Shown here piece after piece: positions 13,260 through 20,381 of a stretch of 20,381 nt of DNA. The first letter of the stretch is position 1; each line of letters starts with the position of its first letter. Both the position numbers and the translations under genes were made by a program. This stretch comes from Actinomycetota bacterium (GTDB lineage Bacteria; Actinomycetota; Actinomycetes; Nanopelagicales; Nanopelagicaceae). The notes beneath the pieces are model-generated. The model saw nothing but the letters and a program-made list of their open reading frames with translations, was not told the DNA's origin and made no database searches. Location: the NCBI GenBank assembly GCA_010032085.1, contig RGYL01000004.1, positions 1 through 20,381 of the forward strand, in the 5' to 3' direction.

Positions 13260-14207
13260 ATGTCTAATGCCAAGACCGAGAGATTGGTCAATCTCACTAT
13301 GGCGCTACTTGGCTCGAAGCGATTTATGAGTAAAACCGAGATTTTTCGGCGTGTAGCTGGGTATTCCGGCAATCAAGAGACCAAAGAAAGAATGTTCGAA
13401 CGCGATAAAGATGATTTAAGAAGTCTAGGCATAGAGATTGAAGTTGCTTCCCACGATCCACTTTTTGAGGATGAAGTTGGATATCGAATTCGTCCTGAGG
13501 CATTTCAGATTCTGGAGAGCTTTGATCCTGAGGAATTAGGTCTTATCTCATTAAGCCTCGGACTTTTAAGAAATGATGAGTTTGCTACCGCGGCAGAGTC
13601 GCTCAATCGTAGATTGAATTCGCTCTCCATAACTCCTCAGATGCCTGAGGAATTAGTGATCAATGAGGAGCGCGTTTCGGAAAGTGGCCTTGCGGAAATA
13701 CTTTCGGCTCTTAGCCAGAGAGTTACCATCGCTTTTAATTATCGAAAACTAGATGCGAAACGAGGCTCCGAGCGGAAGGTAAACCCTCTAGGAGTTAGCG
13801 CTTGGCGCGGGGAGTGGTACTTAGTAGCTGAAGATCTTGAGCGCGACGATATCCGCGCATTTAAGCTTTCTAGAATAGAGAGCGAAGTAACAAGGATTTC
13901 GAAGGCAGGCGCATTTGAAATACCAGCAGATTTCGACATCAAAGACTATTTGGTGATGTTAAAGCCTTGGGAGTTTTCTGCAACGATCCAGCTTCGCAAA
14001 TCATCGGGAATTGGATTGCGCAACCGCGCTTATTCGATATTGGAGATAGATGAAGAATGGGATGAGCTAAAAGTCAATTTTGCCAGCGAGACTCACGCAC
14101 TAAGAGAGTCGCTTTGGTTGGGAGATGACGTGAAGGTGATCTCTCCTGATTCGTTAGTAGCTAAGGTTGTTGCGTCTTTAGAGAAGATAGTTGCGAGCCA
14201 TGGCTGA
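13260..14207 (+). CDS. pafB: WYL-domain transcriptional regulator PafB
   Basis: PafB and PafC form the heteromeric activator of the LexA-independent DNA-damage response in mycobacteria. This 315-residue protein has an N-terminal winged-helix DNA-binding region (SKTEIFRRVAGY, about 1-90), a central helical part, and a WYL domain with Trp186-Tyr187-Leu188 in WRGEWYLVAEDLERDDIRAFKLSRI-like context (split here: WRGEWYLVAED, then RAFKLSRI). A C-terminal WCX-type extension follows. The start is supported by a -10 box 7 nt upstream. The last 8 nt overlap pafC, which should give coordinated synthesis of the pair. Although named proteasome accessory factor, PafBC is not a proteasome component, consistent with its survival here without one. 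Confidence 0.93.
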   Translation: MSNAKTERLVNLTMALLGSKRFMSKTEIFRRVAGYSGNQETKERMFERDKDDLRSLGIEIEVASHDPLFEDEVGYRIRPEAFQILESFDPEELGLISLSLGLLRNDEFATAAESLNRRLNSLSITPQMPEELVINEERVSESGLAEILSALSQRVTIAFNYRKLDAKRGSERKVNPLGVSAWRGEWYLVAEDLERDDIRAFKLSRIESEVTRISKAGAFEIPADFDIKDYLVMLKPWEFSATIQLRKSSGIGLRNRAYSILEIDEEWDELKVNFASETHALRESLWLGDDVKVISPDSLVAKVVASLEKIVASHG

Positions 14208-15099
14208 ATCAGCTGCTGCGCGCGCACTACGTCTCATTGACTTGGTTCCATTCTTAGTTTCTAATCCGGGTGTATCGGTAAAAGAAACCGCTACGGTATT
14301 CAAAGTTACAGTCCCTGAGCTCCTTAAGGATCTCGAAATTCTCTTTATGTGTGGCCTTCCCGGATATACCGCGTTAGAACTGATCGACCTTTCAGTTGAA
14401 GATGGCGTAATCACAATACGCGAACCCCAAAACCTTGAGGTACCTCGTCGTTTCACCGAAAGCGAAGCCTTAATTTTGAGAGTAGCCCTCTCAGCACTGG
14501 AAGATTTATTGCCTCCTGATAAGAAGGCTTCTGTGGGCAAATTGCGCGCAAAAGTCTCAAAATTATTTAGTTCACAGATACCTGAGGATGCACTTTTCTA
14601 TCAAGGCGATACCTCGCGAGAGAAGATGAAGATGATTTCGAGGGCGATTGAAGGAAGAAAGAAGTTGGAAATACTTTATTTCAATCCTCTCAAACCAGAT
14701 AAGAGCCGAAGGAAGATCTCAGTACTAAGAGTAAAAGCCGAACCTAAACGGACTTTGATTGAGGCGTGGTGTGATTCAAGTAGGGGAATAAGAACCTTTA
14801 ATCTCGCCCAGATCGAAGAGCTTGAGATTAAAGATGAAGCCATAGAGGAAATTGATCTACAAGATAAAGAGGAGAGGATTAGTGCGGTTGTGCAAGCACC
14901 TGCAGATTCCTACTTTGCAATAGAGAATCAAGCCCAACTGCATCAAATTGCAGAAGGTTATGAAATCGAGATATTTCAGCCAGAGTGGCTCGTTCGCAAG
15001 GTACTCGCGGAGGCAGGCTCGGCCGTTCTTCGCTCACCCTCGATGATGGCAACACGTGTCCGCGAGTTGGCATCAAGATCTCTGGCGCTTTACCAATAG
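14200..15099 (+). CDS. pafC: WYL-domain transcriptional regulator PafC
   Basis: This is the partner of PafB, 299 residues from the ATG at 14200, which overlaps the pafB stop by 8 nt; an in-frame TTG at 14191 is less likely. The N-terminus (ALRLIDLVPFLVSNPGVSVKE) is the winged-helix region, SEALILRVALSAL falls in the central part, and the WYL domain follows (~150-230). The WYL motif is degenerate: the strand reads RTLIEAWC (Arg184 to Cys191), with Thr-Leu-Ile where PafC proteins, as I recall, have Trp-Tyr-Leu. The C-terminal WCX region (FQPEWLVRKVLAEAGSA) is intact. Order pafB-pafC-tatA-tatC-helY is a well-known actinobacterial arrangement and supports the identity. Confidence 0.91.
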   Translation: MAESAAARALRLIDLVPFLVSNPGVSVKETATVFKVTVPELLKDLEILFMCGLPGYTALELIDLSVEDGVITIREPQNLEVPRRFTESEALILRVALSALEDLLPPDKKASVGKLRAKVSKLFSSQIPEDALFYQGDTSREKMKMISRAIEGRKKLEILYFNPLKPDKSRRKISVLRVKAEPKRTLIEAWCDSSRGIRTFNLAQIEELEIKDEAIEEIDLQDKEERISAVVQAPADSYFAIENQAQLHQIAEGYEIEIFQPEWLVRKVLAEAGSAVLRSPSMMATRVRELASRSLALYQ

Positions 15100-15122
15100 C
15101 CAAGCGTTTAATCTGCGCGTGG

Positions 15123-15128
15123 TAGCGT
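15123..15128 (+). promoter_or_regulatory. Possible -10 element upstream of tatA
   Basis: TAGCGT fits TANNNT and lies 25 nt before the tatA ATG, leaving room for a short leader that includes the Shine-Dalgarno motif at 15143. This would separate the tat unit from pafBC, but read-through from pafC across the 54-nt spacer is equally possible. Confidence 0.35.
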
Positions 15129-15142
15129 AGGCCAACATCTTC

Positions 15143-15150
15143 AAGGAGGA
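15143..15150 (+). promoter_or_regulatory. Strong Shine-Dalgarno motif for tatA
   Basis: AAGGAGGA is a near-perfect anti-SD complement, ending 3 nt before the ATG at 15154. It is the strongest ribosome binding site in the window, consistent with the high TatA:TatC ratio known for the Tat system. Confidence 0.8.
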
Positions 15151-15153
15151 TCA

Positions 15154-15339
15154 ATGTTTCTTCGCGAACCATCACATTGGCTTTTGCTCATCCTCGTCGT
15201 CGTTCTCCTTTTCGGAGCAAAGCGGCTACCTGATTCAGCACGCGCCCTCGGACGGTCTCTTCGAATTTTCAAGAGTGAAGTTAAGGAATTGAATAAGGAC
15301 GAGAAGAAGTCGGACGAGGAAGGTAAAGCCGCGAACTAG
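15154..15339 (+). CDS. tatA: Sec-independent translocase subunit TatA (short form)
   Basis: TatA oligomerises to form the pore-like part of the twin-arginine translocase for folded proteins. The 61-residue protein has a short N-terminus, one transmembrane helix (about 8-24, HWLLLILVVVLLFGAKRLP), the hallmark FGAKRLPD hinge, an amphipathic helix (SARALGRSLRIFKSEV), and a brief charged tail. Actinobacterial TatA is usually nearer 80-100 residues; the difference lies in the dispensable C-terminal tail. No tatB is adjacent. The start is fixed by a strong SD motif. The stop codon sits inside a perfect 16-bp palindrome before tatC. Confidence 0.94.
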   Translation: MFLREPSHWLLLILVVVLLFGAKRLPDSARALGRSLRIFKSEVKELNKDEKKSDEEGKAAN

Positions 15340-15363
15340 TTCGCGCTTATCGCGAGCCGCTCG
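15330..15363 (+). promoter_or_regulatory. Overlapping hairpins at the tatA/tatC junction
   Basis: CGCGAACTAGTTCGCG (15330-15345) is a perfect palindrome spanning the tatA stop codon and can form a 6-bp stem with a CTAG loop. TCGCG-CTTAT-CGCGA (15341-15355) and CGAG-CCG-CTCG (15353-15363) are further stems that overlap the preceding one and so exclude it. No T-run follows, so these are not a standard intrinsic terminator. They may protect the tatA 3' end or tune tatC translation. Confidence 0.55.
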
Positions 15364-15369
15364 ATGATT

Positions 15370-15379
15370 AGGCGGTGAT
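15370..15379 (+). promoter_or_regulatory. Shine-Dalgarno motif deciding the tatC TTG start
   Basis: AGGCGGTGAT matches the anti-SD complement AGGAGGTGAT at 9 of 10 positions and ends 5 nt before the TTG at 15385. It favours TTG over the in-frame ATG at 15409. Confidence 0.7.
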
Positions 15380-15384
15380 TTCAA

Positions 15385-16215
15385 TTGGCTACCTCATCTA
15401 GGGGAACGATGCCCCTACTCGATCATTTACGCGAGTTTCGCGGTCGAGTTATAAAAGCTGCGCTCTTTATCGTTCTTTTCGCCGTAATCGGGTGGATTTT
15501 TTACGGGGAAATAATTACCACTCTCGCCGCACCGGTCTGTGACTTACGTGGTGCTCAGGCTGCGGGCGCGCAAGATTGTGGCGCTTTGTATATCGCTGGG
15601 GTCCTCGGCCCACTTAATCTTCAACTTAAAGTTGCATTTCTAACTGGAGTCATTCTTTCGGCACCATTTTGGCTCTATCAACTTTGGGCATTCATCGCAC
15701 CTGCTCTTACCTGGAAAGAGAAGCGAAATTCCGTTCTCTTTATCTTGGCGGCGACGCCCTTCTTTGCAGCCGGAGCAACTTTGGCTTATTTGATTTTGCC
15801 GCTGGCTATCAAAGTACTTTTCGGCTTCACTCCTGCGGCCCTTGATAACTTAGTTCGTTTTGATGATTACTTAGATTTCGTATTGCGTCTGATATTGATT
15901 TTCGGTATCGCTTTTGAGCTGCCGGTATTTCTGGTCTCATTAAATCTGATAGGCGTTCTAAGTGGTCGCGGAATTTTGAAACCATGGCGTTTTGCTATTT
16001 TTGGAATCACATTCTTCGTCGCCGCTTTTTCGCCGACCGCAGACCCACTTTCAATGGCCGCACTAGCAGTCCCATTGATTGCACTTTATTTCGCAGCAGG
16101 CGGAATTGGACTTCTGGTAGATAGGCGTCGAGACCGGCGGCGAAATAAATTCGCTGATTCCGAAGCTTCTTCGGTCGATGAGGTAAGACCAATTGATGCT
16201 CCCGAAGAAATTTAA
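15385..16215 (+). CDS. tatC: Sec-independent translocase subunit TatC (TTG start)
   Basis: TatC is the membrane receptor that recognises twin-arginine signal peptides. The 276-residue protein has about six transmembrane segments (roughly 24-42, 79-98, 117-139, 165-186, 203-216, 225-244). It has the N-terminal LLDHLREFRGRV recognition region and the conserved LSAPFWLYQLWAFIAPAL and FGIAFELPV, with Glu178 in the position of the conserved intramembrane Glu. The first external loop carries Cys52 and Cys65, which could form a disulfide; I recall paired cysteines here in other actinobacterial TatC proteins. The C-terminus is Arg-rich then acidic. The weak TTG start contrasts with the strong tatA site. 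The lipid kinase gene starts 9 nt downstream. Confidence 0.95.
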   Translation: MATSSRGTMPLLDHLREFRGRVIKAALFIVLFAVIGWIFYGEIITTLAAPVCDLRGAQAAGAQDCGALYIAGVLGPLNLQLKVAFLTGVILSAPFWLYQLWAFIAPALTWKEKRNSVLFILAATPFFAAGATLAYLILPLAIKVLFGFTPAALDNLVRFDDYLDFVLRLILIFGIAFELPVFLVSLNLIGVLSGRGILKPWRFAIFGITFFVAAFSPTADPLSMAALAVPLIALYFAAGGIGLLVDRRRDRRRNKFADSEASSVDEVRPIDAPEEI

Positions 16216-16224
16216 GGCAGCGCG

Positions 16225-17094
16225 ATGAGCCTATTGCTCCTTGCAAACCCGACATCAGGGGGCGGTAAGGGGGCAAAACTAAAAGATAAAGTAATTGCTC
16301 AGCTCACACTGCTCGGCAAAGAATTCATTGACATATCTGGAACGAGCTACGAGAGCGCGTTGGTAAACCTTCGTGAATCCAAAAAACGCCATCAAGGCGG
16401 GGTGGTAATTGTGATTGGCGGGGATGGCATGGTTCACCTCGCCATTCAAGAACTAGCAAGTTCCAACTTCGCAATGCTTCTAATTCCGGCCGGGACCGGT
16501 AATGACTTCGCACGTTCTGCTGGTCTAACTATCGATAAACCCTTGGACGCTTTAGAACTGGGATTGCGGGAGCCGGCCCAGAGAGTTGATTTAGGGCGGG
16601 TAAATGATCGTTTTTTCGCCGAGATACTTAGCACCGGATTTGATTCGTTGGTAAATGAGCGGGCGAATCGGATTCATTGGCAGAGTAAGCGCAAGTACGA
16701 CTTCGCGATGCTACTTGAATTGCCATTTTTTAAGCCACTTGAGTACCAAATTGAATTAGATTCTCGGAAATTCGTAACCGAAGCGATGTTGATCGCTGTT
16801 GCAAATGGGGCAAGTTATGGCGGCGGTATGAAAGTTTGCCCAGATGCTTCACTCACAGATGGCTTCTTTGATGTCATGATTCTTGAACCAGTATCGAAGT
16901 TTGAGTTCCTCCGCGTCTTTCCAAAGGTCTTTAAGGGAACGCACATCACTCATCCAAGAGTACGTATCGAGCGAGCACGCTCGGTAAATATTTCGGCTCC
17001 TGCTGTGGCTTACGCCGATGGCGAGCGAATTGGTCCACTTCCTATAAAAGCGGAGATAGCGCCGAACTCACTATTGACTTGGATTGCATCTTGA
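16225..17094 (+). CDS. Diacylglycerol/lipid kinase family protein (DAGK catalytic domain)
   Basis: This is a 289-residue ATP-dependent lipid kinase of the DgkB/YegS type, acting at the inner face of the membrane on diacylglycerol or a related lipid. The N-terminal LLANPTSGGGKG (about 5-16), the catalytic-domain VIGGDGMVH (Gly65-His71) and PAGTGNDFAR (about 92-101) bind nucleotide. CPDASLTDGFFDVMI and YADGERIG mark the C-terminal beta-sandwich. The substrate is uncertain: homologues act on diacylglycerol, sphingosine-like or phosphatidylglycerol lipids. It follows tatC by 9 nt and its stop overlaps the helY start by 4 nt, so it is part of the tat-helY unit. Confidence 0.9.
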   Translation: MSLLLLANPTSGGGKGAKLKDKVIAQLTLLGKEFIDISGTSYESALVNLRESKKRHQGGVVIVIGGDGMVHLAIQELASSNFAMLLIPAGTGNDFARSAGLTIDKPLDALELGLREPAQRVDLGRVNDRFFAEILSTGFDSLVNERANRIHWQSKRKYDFAMLLELPFFKPLEYQIELDSRKFVTEAMLIAVANGASYGGGMKVCPDASLTDGFFDVMILEPVSKFEFLRVFPKVFKGTHITHPRVRIERARSVNISAPAVAYADGERIGPLPIKAEIAPNSLLTWIAS

Positions 17095-19457
17095 GTTTGT
17101 CTCCAGCTGAGCGATTAGTCGCTGCTCGTAATCGCAATCGACACCCTCTCACCACTCAATTCGCAGAAGCATATGACTTCGCTTTTGATGACTTTCAGGT
17201 ACAAGCGTGTCAACAACTTGAGGATGGTAAAAGTGTTCTTGTTGCTGCGCCTACTGGTGCCGGTAAGACCATTGTTGGTGAATTTGCCGCCTTTCTGGCC
17301 GATCAGAAAGGGGAGCGTTGTTTCTACACGACCCCAATTAAAGCTCTCTCTAATCAGAAATTTTCCGAACTAAGCAGTGTGCATGGCGAGGCAAATGTTG
17401 GCCTCTTGACCGGAGATTCTTCAATAAATGGCGACGCCCCGATTGTTGTGATGACAACTGAAGTTTTGCGCAACATGATCTATGCGCGGCCCGAAGGAAT
17501 TGCAGATCTCGGCTACGTTGTCATGGACGAGGTCCATTTCTTAGCCGATCGATTCCGAGGCGCGGTCTGGGAAGAGATCCTTATCCACCTACCGGAGCGG
17601 ATCCAAGTCGTTTCCTTGTCAGCGACTGTTTCCAATGCAGAGGAGTTTGGCGCCTGGCTTAAAAGTGTGCGCGGGGAGACCGAGGTGGTGCTATCGGAAA
17701 TTCGTCCAGTTCCGCTCTATCAACACATTTTGATTGGAAATCGACTGCTCGACCTCTTCGTTGATGATGGCCGAGTTAATCCAGAATTACTCCGATTAGA
17801 GCGAAATTCCAATCGTAAAATGCCCGGAAGAGAGCGGCCCGGCTTTACGAAGACTTTTTCGTCGATCCGTTCATTGACTCGTTCGGAAATTGTGGAGAAG
17901 TTGCGCGAACAAGAATACTTACCGGCGATATATTTTATTTTTTCTCGAGCAGGATGCGATGCCGCAGTAACGCAATGTATTAAAGAAGGCATCACCCTCA
18001 CCAACAAGGAAGAGCGTGCCGAGATATCCAGGATCATTGCAAAGCGAACTAATGAATTGCCAAATGAAGATTATGGCGTGCTTGGCTATTACGAATGGTG
18101 TCAAGCCCTTGAACGTGGCATCGCATCTCACCATGCCGGGCTTCTTCCAATGTTTAAAGAGACAGTTGAGGAATTGTTTCAGCAAGGACTAATTAAGGTT
18201 GTTTTTGCCACCGAAACTCTAGCTGTCGGCATAAATATGCCAGCACGTACCGTTGTATTAGAGAAGCTTGTGAAATGGAATGGCGAAAGCCATGTCGCCG
18301 TCACGCCGGGGGAGTACACACAATTAACGGGAAGAGCTGGACGCCGGGGTATAGACATTGAGGGAAATGCAGTTGTTCTTTGGAGTGAGCAGATTGACAG
18401 TGCAATGGCAGCAGGACTTGCAAGCACGAGAACTTATCCACTTAAGTCATCGTTTTCGCCTACATATAACATGTCGGCAAATTTAATCTCCCGATTTGGA
18501 GCGGAGCGAGCTCGCAAATCACTTGCCGCTTCATTTGCGCAATTTCAAGCCGATGCATCTGTTTCTGGATTGTTAAAGCAGATTGAACGTAATAGTGAGG
18601 CCATTAAAAACCTTGAAGGCGAAGCGGTATGTCATCTCGGAGATCTTCAAGGCTATATGTCTCACCGCTTTGCGATTAAGGAACTAGAAAGTACCGAAAA
18701 TAGACGCGGCGAAAGACGTAAGAATCGACGCGACATCGAAGCGGAGATCAGTAATCATCGAAGAGAGATGAAGGCAAATCCCGTCCACCAATGCCCGCAA
18801 CGCGAAGATCATGCTCGACTTAGCGAAAAAGCCCAACGGTTAAAGAGGGAAACTTCTGGACTGACTAATCGGATGGAGTCGCGCACTAATGTCATCCCAA
18901 GAACTTTTGATCGAGTGAGTTCGATTCTCAATGAGTTGGAATATGTGCAGTCTCAACAATTGACCCATAAGGGTCAAGTCCTGACTCGCATTTACTCAGA
19001 GAGTGACTTGCTATTAACTGAGATGATCTTTGATGGTCTTTTTGATGGAATCACTGCTTCCGATCTTGTGGCCTTATTGTCTGGGTTAATCTTTGAAGGA
19101 AGAGGGGAGCGGAGCAAAATCCCGCGGATTCCAAAGAGTCTTGAGCCGCTGGTTCGTCGAACCGCGTCAATCTGGGCAAAATTAACTCTGCTGGAGGAAG
19201 AGCACGGGCTCAATCCACAGCGTGAGCCGAACTTTGATTTGGCCTGGAGTACTTACCGTTGGGCGAATGGAAATTCCTTGCATTCAATTCTGCGAGAGAC
19301 TGAGATTCCGGTTGGTGATTTCGTACGAAATATGCGCCAAATCATCGACCTCTTAGGTCAATTACTTGATGCTCAACCTGCCCTAGCCTTTTTAGCTAGA
19401 GAAGCAATGAAGAAAATTGATAGAGGAGTGGTTGCGTACTCGGCGGTGGTTGGATGA
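17091..19457 (+). CDS. helY: Ski2-like DEAD/DEAH-box RNA helicase HelY (TTG start)
   Basis: This is an ATP-dependent helicase of the Ski2/Mtr4 type, probably acting in RNA processing or decay. The 788-residue protein has Walker A APTGAGKT (53-60), TTPIKALSNQK, DEVH box Asp146-His149, SAT motif III, ATETLAVGINMPART, and motif VI QLTGRAGRRG, followed by a helical region and a C-terminal DSHCT domain (~640-780). Mycobacterial HelY is about 900 residues, so this form is shorter. The CPQREDHARL segment matches the family, but I recall an additional upstream Cys in homologues (HPCHxCP) that is Val here. The TTG at 17091 overlaps the kinase stop as TTGA; TTG 17079 and 17097 are also in frame. It overlaps the exonuclease gene by 4 nt. 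Confidence 0.93.
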   Translation: MSLSPAERLVAARNRNRHPLTTQFAEAYDFAFDDFQVQACQQLEDGKSVLVAAPTGAGKTIVGEFAAFLADQKGERCFYTTPIKALSNQKFSELSSVHGEANVGLLTGDSSINGDAPIVVMTTEVLRNMIYARPEGIADLGYVVMDEVHFLADRFRGAVWEEILIHLPERIQVVSLSATVSNAEEFGAWLKSVRGETEVVLSEIRPVPLYQHILIGNRLLDLFVDDGRVNPELLRLERNSNRKMPGRERPGFTKTFSSIRSLTRSEIVEKLREQEYLPAIYFIFSRAGCDAAVTQCIKEGITLTNKEERAEISRIIAKRTNELPNEDYGVLGYYEWCQALERGIASHHAGLLPMFKETVEELFQQGLIKVVFATETLAVGINMPARTVVLEKLVKWNGESHVAVTPGEYTQLTGRAGRRGIDIEGNAVVLWSEQIDSAMAAGLASTRTYPLKSSFSPTYNMSANLISRFGAERARKSLAASFAQFQADASVSGLLKQIERNSEAIKNLEGEAVCHLGDLQGYMSHRFAIKELESTENRRGERRKNRRDIEAEISNHRREMKANPVHQCPQREDHARLSEKAQRLKRETSGLTNRMESRTNVIPRTFDRVSSILNELEYVQSQQLTHKGQVLTRIYSESDLLLTEMIFDGLFDGITASDLVALLSGLIFEGRGERSKIPRIPKSLEPLVRRTASIWAKLTLLEEEHGLNPQREPNFDLAWSTYRWANGNSLHSILRETEIPVGDFVRNMRQIIDLLGQLLDAQPALAFLAREAMKKIDRGVVAYSAVVG

Positions 19458-20359
19458 CATTGATGCTTATCGATAGCGCATCTCTCTGGTATCGCGCTTA
19501 CTACGGAATGCCCGACACTCTCGTAAGTCCGAGCGGCGAGCCTGTTAATGCCATACGAGGCTTTATAGATATGACGGCGCGATTGATAAATGCCTATAAA
19601 CCAGATCGTTTAGCGCTCTGTCTCGATGGAGATTGGCGTCCATCATGGCGGGTTGATCTCTTTCCGGAGTACAAAGCTAATCGATTAGATGAGGCTGGCG
19701 AAGGGGAAGAGGAACCAGATTTACTTACGCCTCAAGTACCAATCATTCTTGATCTCTTTGAAGAGTTAGGTTTTGAAATCATCGGTTCTGACGATTATGA
19801 AGCTGACGACGTCATTGCAACTCTAGCTAAGCGAGAATCCGGACCAATTCGGATTGTGACCGGTGATCGCGATTTATTTCAGTTAGTAGATGATGAACTA
19901 GATATCAAGATTGTTTATCTTGCGAAGGGCATAAGCGCACATGACTTAGTAGATCGAAATTGGGTAGCCCAGAAATATGGCATACCCGGTCATAGATACG
20001 GACTCTTTGCAATGATTCGCGGAGATGCATCAGATGGCTTACCTGGCATAAGGGGTATCGGGGAGAAGGGCGCTGCCGACATTGCAAACTCCTTCAACAA
20101 TATGGACGAGGTTATTGCGGCTGCAAAATCTGGAGATGAATTACTTAAGGAAAGTCATCGCAAAAAGATACTTTTGGATATGAAATACGCCGAAATAGCT
20201 TCTAGGTTAACTAGTTGCGCTAATGATCTGCTTCTCCCTAAAGTTGATTTCAAGATTTCGAATAAACCAAAGAGTGAGAAGAATGTAATGCGAATCGTTA
20301 AGGAATATGGACTGGCAACAAGTATTGAACGATTGAAAGCAGCTTTAGCTTGGGGTTAG
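19454..20359 (+). CDS. 5'-3' exonuclease (FEN/PolA N-terminal-domain family, stand-alone)
   Basis: This is a structure-specific 5' nuclease of 301 residues, similar to the N-terminal nuclease of DNA polymerase I but without a polymerase domain (Rv2090-like). Metal-binding acidic residues lie in LMLIDSAS (Asp7), LCLDGDWRP, DDYEADDVIATL and VTGDRDLFQL. The helix-hairpin-helix is RGDASDGLPGIRGIGEKGAA, and the arch/clamp region includes FPEYKANRLDE. It likely trims RNA primers or flaps in replication and repair, backing up or replacing the PolA nuclease. The ATG at 19454 overlaps the helY TGA as ATGA. The gene ends 22 nt before the window edge; no terminator hairpin is visible in that remnant. 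Confidence 0.92.
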   Translation: MTLMLIDSASLWYRAYYGMPDTLVSPSGEPVNAIRGFIDMTARLINAYKPDRLALCLDGDWRPSWRVDLFPEYKANRLDEAGEGEEEPDLLTPQVPIILDLFEELGFEIIGSDDYEADDVIATLAKRESGPIRIVTGDRDLFQLVDDELDIKIVYLAKGISAHDLVDRNWVAQKYGIPGHRYGLFAMIRGDASDGLPGIRGIGEKGAADIANSFNNMDEVIAAAKSGDELLKESHRKKILLDMKYAEIASRLTSCANDLLLPKVDFKISNKPKSEKNVMRIVKEYGLATSIERLKAALAWG

Positions 20360-20381
20360 CGTTGGCCATCCTCGCGGGTCT

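Noticed and set aside
17720..18037. 105-codon open frame on the minus strand inside helY
   Set aside because: It is antisense to conserved helicase sequence, with a composition expected from a shadow frame and no neighbour to form a unit with.
20360..20381. Start of another gene or a terminator at the right edge
   Set aside because: Only 22 bases remain after the exonuclease stop; no hairpin is visible and a CAT on the plus strand is too little to call a minus-strand start.

Overview
The window looks like a compact piece of a streamlined actinobacterial chromosome of moderate to low G+C (below about 50% by eye, not counted). Actinobacterial markers include mshC (mycothiol ligase), the pafB-pafC pair, two Actinobacteria-typical families (DUF3090/TIGR03847 and SCO1664/TIGR03843), a PAC2 protein, a HelY-type helicase, and a gene order recalling the mycobacterial Rv2135c-Rv2124c and Rv2118c-Rv2090 blocks. 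AT-leaning codon use, overlapping genes and minimal spacers suggest a small-genome lineage such as the freshwater acI/Nanopelagicales group; that placement is inference.

Layout. 1-1268 (minus): thymidine kinase (runs off the left edge), adenine phosphoribosyltransferase and tRNA-Leu(GAG). 1291-2625 (plus): M20 metallopeptidase. 2622-3569 (minus): aldo/keto reductase. 3671-6844 (plus): histidine phosphatase, DUF3090 protein, SCO1664-family protein and mshC. 6841-7686 (minus): PAC2 protein. 7715-12718 (plus): metH, a HAD phosphatase and trmI. 12711-13220 (minus): FKBP lipoprotein. 13260-20359 (plus): pafB, pafC, tatA, tatC, a lipid kinase, helY and a 5'-3' exonuclease.

Functional themes are housekeeping: nucleotide salvage (tdk, apt), thiol and methionine metabolism (mshC, metH), tRNA supply and modification (tRNA-Leu, trmI), DNA-damage transcriptional control (pafBC), protein export (tatAC), lipid phosphorylation, RNA helicase and nuclease functions. 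There are no mobile elements, CRISPR arrays or phage genes, and no gene-free stretch over 300 bases; the longest is the 101-bp AKR/phosphatase spacer, which carries two sets of short repeats.

Two things stand out. First, most genes that begin a transcription unit have a TANNNT-like -10 element ending 5-7 nt before the start codon, the geometry of leaderless mRNAs, while several operon-internal genes use Shine-Dalgarno motifs or stop/start overlaps. This regularity fixes several starts, including GTG for apt and mshC. Second, the Pup-proteasome block (arc/mpa, dop, pup, prcBA, pafA) that commonly lies between trmI and pafB in Actinobacteria is absent; only an FKBP lipoprotein remains there. 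I saw no clearly undescribed multi-gene system.
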